DNA of 64,000 nucleotides from Euonymus europaeus (lineage: Eukaryota > Streptophyta > Magnoliopsida > Celastrales > Celastraceae): assembly GCA_963580455.1 (NCBI GenBank), contig OY756971.1, positions 12,671,001 through 12,735,000 of the forward strand, given 5' to 3'. A program made the position numbers and the translations under genes. Under the pieces are notes generated by a model that had not been told where the DNA came from, did not search any database, and was given only the letters and a program-made list of their open reading frames with translations. Shown here piece by piece: positions 57,994 to 64,000 of this stretch. The first letter of the stretch is position 1. Every line of letters begins with the position of its first letter.

Positions 57994-59100
57994 TATGGTA
58001 GATACACGTAGTACCCGCGTTCGGGGTGGGCGTGCTACCCATGGACGTGGGCGGGGTGGAGGTGAGATTCCTGATTCGGTTGAGGAGATTGAGTTACCTA
58101 TACCTGAGGAGGTTTCGGTTGAGCGGGGTCGAGGGCGCGGTCAATGTAGGGCCCGTGGATGTAGACGGGGTCGCGGTCGCGTTGCTCAGAATCCTGTGGT
58201 AGAGCAGGAGCAGACACCGACTCAGGCGGCACCCACAGGGGTGGGGGCTGCGATAGAGACCTTACAGCAGCAGTACAGAGACATGACCAGTATGATAAAG
58301 ACTATTGGTCAGGTAGTAGCTGCTTTAGCAGCAGTACAGAGACGGAGTTTGAGACTCTATTTCTCACACAGTATGTTCCCCAGGCCATTCGCGTTGCGAA
58401 GGCCAAAGAGTTTCTAGAGCTGATTTAGAGTAGAGATATGATGGTGTCACAGTATCAGGCACGGTTTGAGGAGCTTGGTCGATTTGGAGAGGAGTACATT
58501 GCCACTGAGGAGAAGAAGATACTGAGATTTCAGCGCGGGCTGAAACCCCGCATTTCAGAGCGTTTAGCAGGGATGATGGTTCGTACTTACCGGGAGTGCA
58601 TTGACAGGACACTTGATATAGAGAGGAGCATGGTCGACTCACAGGATTATTGGGAGCTTCATAAGAGGAAGTACGGAGATACTTCTTCTGCCTTAGGGAG
58701 CAGTAGTAGACAGAGGACTGAGGGTCAGAGACAGAGACCCAGACAGGATCAGGGGCAGAGATTCCAAGACAGGAGGCAGGACCGTCCGAGTCAGCATCAG
58801 AGTTCTCAAAGACAGAGACAGCAGGGTCCACAGCAGGGACATCAGGGTCCACGACAAGGACAGGGGTCCATATCAGGATTGTATTGTTATGCGTGTGGCC
58901 ATACTGGACATATGATATCAGACTGTCCTAGGGCGGATAGCCCATTGTGTTTCTCTTGTGGACTACCAGGACATATCCAAAGGTTTTGCCCGAGGAGTCG
59001 TACAGCACCATCAGACAGAGGATAGGGAGCCCCAGCACTTGTAGCACCAGCACCTAGGGCTCCAGCAGGCAGAGGGGCCAGACCTCCAGCACCACCAGTG
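57994..59100 (+). pseudogene. gag of the Tekay-type element, capsid part deleted
   Basis: The frame opens 'MVDTRSTRVRGG' and runs about 115 residues to 'VAALAAVQR' near 58,338. There it jumps to another frame that resumes at 'ETEFETLFLTQYVPQ'. The central capsid section expected between these points, roughly 100 residues in relatives, is absent. After a TAG at 58,426 it continues with 'SQYQARFEELGRF', a Gln/Arg-rich linker and two CCHC knuckles ('CYACGHTGHMISDC', 'CFSCGLPGHIQRFC'). A second TAG is at 59,023. Gag forms the particle; without the capsid part it could not. Confidence 0.85.
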
Positions 59101-62100
59101 AGACAGCAGCAGCAGCAGCAGAGGCAGGGCCAGAGAGCTAGAGTTTATGCGGTTGCACCAGATCATGATTTCATTGGAGGTAGAGTTTTACTTTTCAATT
59201 CTTGGGCTCGTGTTCTATTTGATACCGGTGCCACGCATTCGTTTATTTCTACCTCTTTTGTTGAGGCATTGGGGTTAGAGATTTCAGATTTGGATAGGAG
59301 ATTGGTAGTGGATTCTCCTTTGGGGTCAGGTACCATGGTGAGGAGCATTTGTAGGGGTTGTATTTTTCGATTTGCTGATCACGAGTTCCGAGCGGACTTA
59401 TATGTTATGGAGTTCACTAACTATGATGTGATACTTGGATTGGACTGGTTGACTGACTATGATGCTGTGATAGATTGTACAGAGCGTAGGGTCAAGCTGA
59501 CATCACCATCTGGGCGATTTAGTTTTTGTGGGTCGCGGGTTGTTACATGTTCACACTTTCTTAACAACCCACGATATACTGACTGTCTAGCGGCGAGCTT
59601 GACTTCTACATCGGAGATTGAGGCTCGTACGGCTGTGCCAGTGGTAGAGGAGTATTTGGATGTATTTCCTGATGAGTTACCAGGATTATCACCACAGCGA
59701 GAGATTGATTTTGTGATTGAGTTATATCCGGGTACAGATCCGATTTCTATTCCACCGTCTAGGATGGCTCCAGCAGAGTTGAGGGAGTTGGATAGGCAGT
59801 TGCGGGAGTTGCAGGGTCTAGGGTTTATCAGACCCAGTACTTCACCATGGGGTGCTCCAGTCCTCTTCGTGAAAAAGAAAGACGGATCGATGAGGATGTG
59901 TGTGGACTACAGGAAGTTGAATAGGGTGACTGTGAAGAATAAGTACCCGTTACCGAGGATAAATGATCTGTTTGATCAATTGAGGGGTAGTCACTATTAT
60001 TCCAAGATTGATCTCAGGTCAGGTTATCACCAGTTGAGGATTCGATAGGAGGACATATCGAAGACGGCATTTCGTACTCGATATGGTCATTATGAGTTTC
60101 TGGTCATGCCGTTTGGGCTAACCAATGCCCCAGCAGCTTTTATGGATTTGATGCATAAAGTGTTCAGACAGTATCTTGACCAGTTTGTGATAGTTTTCAC
60201 CGATGATATATTGGTGTATTCGGCCACAGAGGAGGAGCATAGGGGGCATTTGGAGATTGTTCTGCAGACACTCAGAAAGCATCAGTTGTATGCCAAGCTG
60301 AGTAAGTGCGATTTTTGGGCGACTCAGGTGAGATTCTTGGGACATGTGATATCCAGAGATGGGGTGGCAGTGGATCCTGCCAAGGTGGATGTTGTGTTGG
60401 ATTGGAGGACTCCGAGGACAGTGGGAGAGATTCATAGTTTCCTGGGATTAGCAGGTTACTACAGGAGGTTTATAGAGGGATTTTCACGGATTGCTGCACC
60501 GATGACTGAGTTGATGCGGAAGGATGTTCCTTTCGTGTGGACTGATAAATGTGAGCAGGCTTTTTGGGATCTGAAGACCCAACTCACATCACCTCCAGTC
60601 CTGACCATTCCGGATAGTGGTAGTGGTTACCATGTATATTGTGATGCTTCAGGGATCAGATTAGGTTGCGTGCTCATGCAGCAGAACAGGGTGGTTGAGT
60701 ATGCTTCACGACTGTTGAAGCCACATGAGAGGAATTATCCCGTACATGATTTGGAGTTGGCTGCTATAGTGTTCGCACTTAAGCAGTGGAGACATTACCT
60801 TTATGAGGAGCAGTTTGAGGTGTTTTCAAATCACAGGAGTTTACGACACTTATTTACACAGAAGGATCTGAATCAGAGGCAGCGAAGATGGATGGAGTAC
60901 CTTGGAGATTATGATTTCTCATTACAGTAGCATCCAAGCAAGGCCAATGTGGTGGCTGACGCCTTGAGTAGGAAGTTGGCAGTGGCACGACTGTCACTAC
61001 GGGAGTTTGAGTTGGTGGACACCATTGGGCAGTACCGATTAGATGTTAGTGATAGGGGTGATAGATGTTTTCTGAGCAGTTTGGTGAGCCGTCCAGCACT
61101 AGTACAGAAGGTGTTGGATGCACAACTTGGTGATGCGATTTTTGATGATATTGAGGATATGGATGGTTGGATTCGAGGTGTTGATGGAAGAGTTCATTTT
61201 AAAGGTCGATTAGTGGTTCCAGAAGATGTTGAGTTGAGAGATGAGATACTTAGAGAGGCACACTATTCTCAGTTCGCGATACATCCTGGTGCTACTAAGA
61301 TGTATCGAGATGTACGGAGACAGTACTGGTGGAGCGGACTGAAGAGAGATGTGGCCCAGACTGTGATGAGATGTCTTACCTGTCAGCAGGTGAAGGCAGA
61401 GCATATGAGACCTCCTGGATTGTTACAGCCGCTTCCAATGCCTGAGTGGAAGTGGGAGCATGTGTGTATGGATTTTGTGATGGGTTTACCGAGGACTGTG
61501 AGGAGGCATGATACTGTGTGGGTTGTTGTTGATAGATTGACGAAGACTGCTCACTTTTTACCGATTCAGCAGACTGACTCGGTGGAGGCACTCACTAGAC
61601 TCTACATTCGAGAGGTTGTACGGCTACATGGGGTACCCGTGTCCATTGTATCCGATAGGGATCCTAGTTTCACTTCTCGCTTTTGGAGCAGTTTTCAGGA
61701 CACTCTGGGGACGATGTTGAGTTTTAGTACAGCGTTTCACCCACAGACTGACGGTCAGAGTGAGAGGACTATACAGATTTTGGAGGACATGCTTCGGTCA
61801 CGTGTTATGGATTTAAGGGGTGATTGGGAGACGCATATTCCATTGATAGAGTTTGTGTATAACAACTCTTATTAGAGTAGTATTCAGATGGCACCATTTG
61901 AGGCACTTTAAGGTAGACCATGTAGGTCACCACTTTGTTGGTCGGAGGTTGGGGACAGACCCCTGTTGGGACCAGATTTGATTCAGTAGACCACTGAGGT
62001 TGTGCCAGTTATCAGACAGCGACTTCTGATGTCTCAGTCACGTCAGAAGAGTTATGCAGATCATAGACAGAGGCCTTTAGAGTTTTAGGTGGGTGATCAC

Positions 62101-62511
62101 GTATTTCTCAAGGTTAGTCCGAAGCGAGGGATACAGCGTTTTGGTAGATCAGGGAAGTTAACCCCCAGGTTTATTGGACCATTTGATATCTTGGAGAGAG
62201 TGGGGAGTTTGGCTTATTGGTTGGCATTGCTACCACAGTTGTCCGGGGTTCATGATGTGTTCCATGTTTCCATGTTACGGAGGTATCATCGTGATCCCTC
62301 TCATATTATTGATTGGTCGATTCTGGAGATTGGAGAGGATGCTACCTATGAGGTACGTCCAGTTCAGATTTTGGATAGCCAGATACGAAGATTATGTTCA
62401 AAGACCATACCCTTAGTTAAGGTGTTTTGGCGGCATTATGGAGTTTAGGAGGCTACCTGGGAGGTAGAGTCAGATATGCGGGAGCGCTACCCAGACTGGT
62501 TTACGACATAG
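59101..62511 (+). pseudogene. pol of the Tekay-type element: protease, RT, RNase H, integrase, chromodomain
   Basis: One continuous frame from the gag end to TAG at 62,509, broken only by in-frame stops at 60,046, 60,928, 61,873, 61,909, 61,987, 62,086 and 62,446. Protease 'FDTGATHSF' near 59,218; RT from about 59,650 with catalytic 'FTDDIL' near 60,200; RNase H 'YCDASG' near 60,640 to '[10 protein letters not shown]'; integrase zinc finger H-H-C-C (61,258-61,385) and core 'CMDFVMGLP', 'VSDRDPSF', '[11 protein letters not shown]'; C-terminal 'GVHDVFHVSMLRRY'; chromodomain-like end 'EATWEVESDMRERYPDW'. All catalytic residues remain. No frameshift in over 4 kb, so decay has been by point change. 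Confidence 0.93.
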
Positions 62512-62597
62512 GTATTTTTCATTTTATACTAATTATTTTACCTTTGAGTACTTAATAATTACCCTTTATATAATTTCGAGGACGAAATTATTTTCTA

Positions 62598-62608
62598 GGG
62601 AGGGAGGA
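62598..62608 (+). other. Polypurine tract
   Basis: GGGAGGGAGGA directly before the 3' LTR start; primes plus-strand DNA synthesis in such elements. Confidence 0.85.
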
Positions 62609-64000
62609 TGTAATATCCTGAACCCAAATTTTAAAAAATAAAAAATAAAATATATATAATAATTTTTCAAATTTGATATTTTTAATAAATACTACATATT
62701 TTTAGAAAAATATTGACGCAAGAATCAGCTGAATCGGAGTTGAATTGAATTTGTTACGGATTATGGAAGTTTAAGTATTATTTGGGAAATAAGGGCAAAA
62801 TGATAATTTCATGAAAAATCTGGTATAACCCAGATTTTTTCTGGTTCTCTTCCGGGCAGAATTTTGGCAGTGGCGTGAGAAGGAGGGGAAGAGAATTTTT
62901 GTATGGGTTTTCTTCGTTTGTGGTCCGATTGAGGCGTGGGAGGTGTCGAATCAAAGCTTGTGGAGAGAGGAACAAAACCCAACCAGAATCATCGTCATCG
63001 GACCACCACAGGCGGCGGAATCGGGTGGCGGAGTTTCGATTTTCCGGCGACTTCAAAGAGCGATCCCGGTCGATTCCGAAAGATTTCGGAACGAGACAGG
63101 TACCAATGGATTGTTCGTCTTAAGAGCTTTAATTTGATATATGGTTCACCGGAATCGTCGGTTCCGACGACGGCAGTGGCGGTGACAATGTTCACCGGTG
63201 ACCCGAGTTGACTTTCACCCGAGTTGACCGGGTTTGACTTTTGACCCGAGTTGACCGGGTTTGACCCGAGCTTACTTTGACTCGGTTTGACTTTTGATCT
63301 GGTTTGACCATTGACTTTTGATTGACTTTTCCGTATTTTGATTGTCGTGTATACGTATCCGTATTTCGATGCAGGAGGTTGATTTTGGGATTTTGGATTG
63401 GGATTTCGGTGAGTCAGGGACGTATCACGGAGTAGCGTTAGTCGACATTACAGGTAGGGATTCTACCCTATTTCTTATTTGGGTTCCGGGAGTTCCGTAT
63501 TTGACGGACTCCAATTTGTCTATTGGTGTGAAATTCCCGGAGGTTGGGAATTTATCTGTTTCTACTCTTATCTGATTTATTTCCGCAATTGCGACTATAT
63601 TACTATTTCAAACTATTTATGGATTGTGTTTGCATGACTGGTTGGACTCTTGTGCGCCACGTCTCCCGTGGGGCCCACATCTTGTTTGTGGTTGTTTTTG
63701 GTGAGAGTTTAGATAGGACTATACTCTGGTGATTTTCTGTGATGATGCTACGAGATTATTGATGGATGATTTGTAGTGTGTGGGACCCACATTGGGCGAC
63801 CCAGCCTACTTGATGATTTGTTGATGGTTCTGATCGGGTACGTACTTGGAGACCGGATTGAGGTGAAGTACATCCTAGGAGACACTCTTCGATGTAGGCA
63901 ATGCTATCGAGTACCTGATGTGGGCTCGATCCTCATCCAATCTGGGGAGTACATGGACTGGGAGACACTTTGCGGGGATCAGGGTGGGTCCAGGGGAGGA
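62609..64000 (+). repeat. 3' LTR of the Tekay-type element, cut by the window end
   Basis: Starts TGTAATATCCTGAACC and matches the 5' LTR throughout, except for a deletion near 63,680 where a CACTCAGTGGTGGGGCC block is missing. About 11 TTGAC[C/T] motifs at 63,208-63,328. About 740 bp should lie beyond the window. Confidence 0.93.

Larger units (their letters stand above)
55702..64000 (+). mobile_element. Tekay/Del-type chromovirus, runs past the window end
   Basis: 5' LTR 55,702-57,831, primer-binding site 57,835-57,846, gag-pol 57,994-62,511, polypurine tract 62,598-62,608, 3' LTR from 62,609. It inserted into the Athila-like element; the left flank 5-mer is GCTAC (55,697-55,701) and the right one is outside the window. 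The LTRs are alike but differ by scattered changes and small indels, so it is not brand new. Chromodomain-like end and LTR length fit the Tekay lineage. Confidence 0.93.

Overview
ORGANISM. This is nuclear DNA from a flowering plant, most likely a eudicot; I cannot name the species. The window is AT-rich, its genes have GT-AG introns, and it is packed with plant-type transposable elements: Ty3/gypsy (Tekay/Del-like, Athila-like and Tat-like), Ty1/copia (Ale/Retrofit-like), Mutator-like elements (MULEs), PIF/Harbinger, hAT and LINE/SINE remnants. The only host gene I recognise is DAD1, the oligosaccharyltransferase subunit, at 32.9-35.1 kb. LAYOUT. 1-3.2 kb: remnant of a Tat-like gypsy polyprotein split by a 2.0-kb solo Tekay-type LTR (397-2424). 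3.2-5.7 kb: no gene seen. 5.7-8.3 kb: two copies of one LTR family lying head to head as a large inverted repeat. 8.3-14.6 kb: decayed Ale-like copia element whose 3' LTR is split by a small TIR element. 14.66-25.79 kb: an 11-kb MULE carrying a near-intact three-exon transposase (+) and, convergent to it, a many-exon Ulp1-type cysteine protease gene (-); a 2.0-kb solo LTR with a perfect target duplication sits between them. 25.8-32.9 kb: unidentified exon-like pieces, an hAT transposase 3' end and a Harbinger transposase pseudogene. 32.9-35.1 kb: DAD1. 35.4-40.7 kb: LINE tail, a copia-type LTR end, an unnamed repeat family and an Athila-type solo LTR. 40.7-43.6 kb: FAR1-like MULE transposase joined to an OTU-type protease domain (-). 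45.1-47.5 kb: a clean hAT MITE, a deleted MULE and a tandem repeat. 48.2-55.7 kb: Athila-like element (-) cut by a Tekay/Del chromovirus (55,702 to beyond the window end; 5' LTR, gag-pol with nine in-frame stops, partial 3' LTR). HOW IT FITS TOGETHER. The window is a nest of insertions in which the order of events can often be read from target duplications. The most unusual content is the pair of MULEs that each carry a protease domain of the ubiquitin/SUMO-processing type (Ulp1 in one, OTU in the other). The non-coding parts of the Ulp1-bearing MULE are studded with a GATAC motif repeated at exactly 11-bp steps, and the protease gene contains a ladder of duplicated mini-exons. The Tekay LTRs carry dense same-strand arrays of the WRKY-binding W-box core. 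All calls come from reading sequence and translations; no database search was run.
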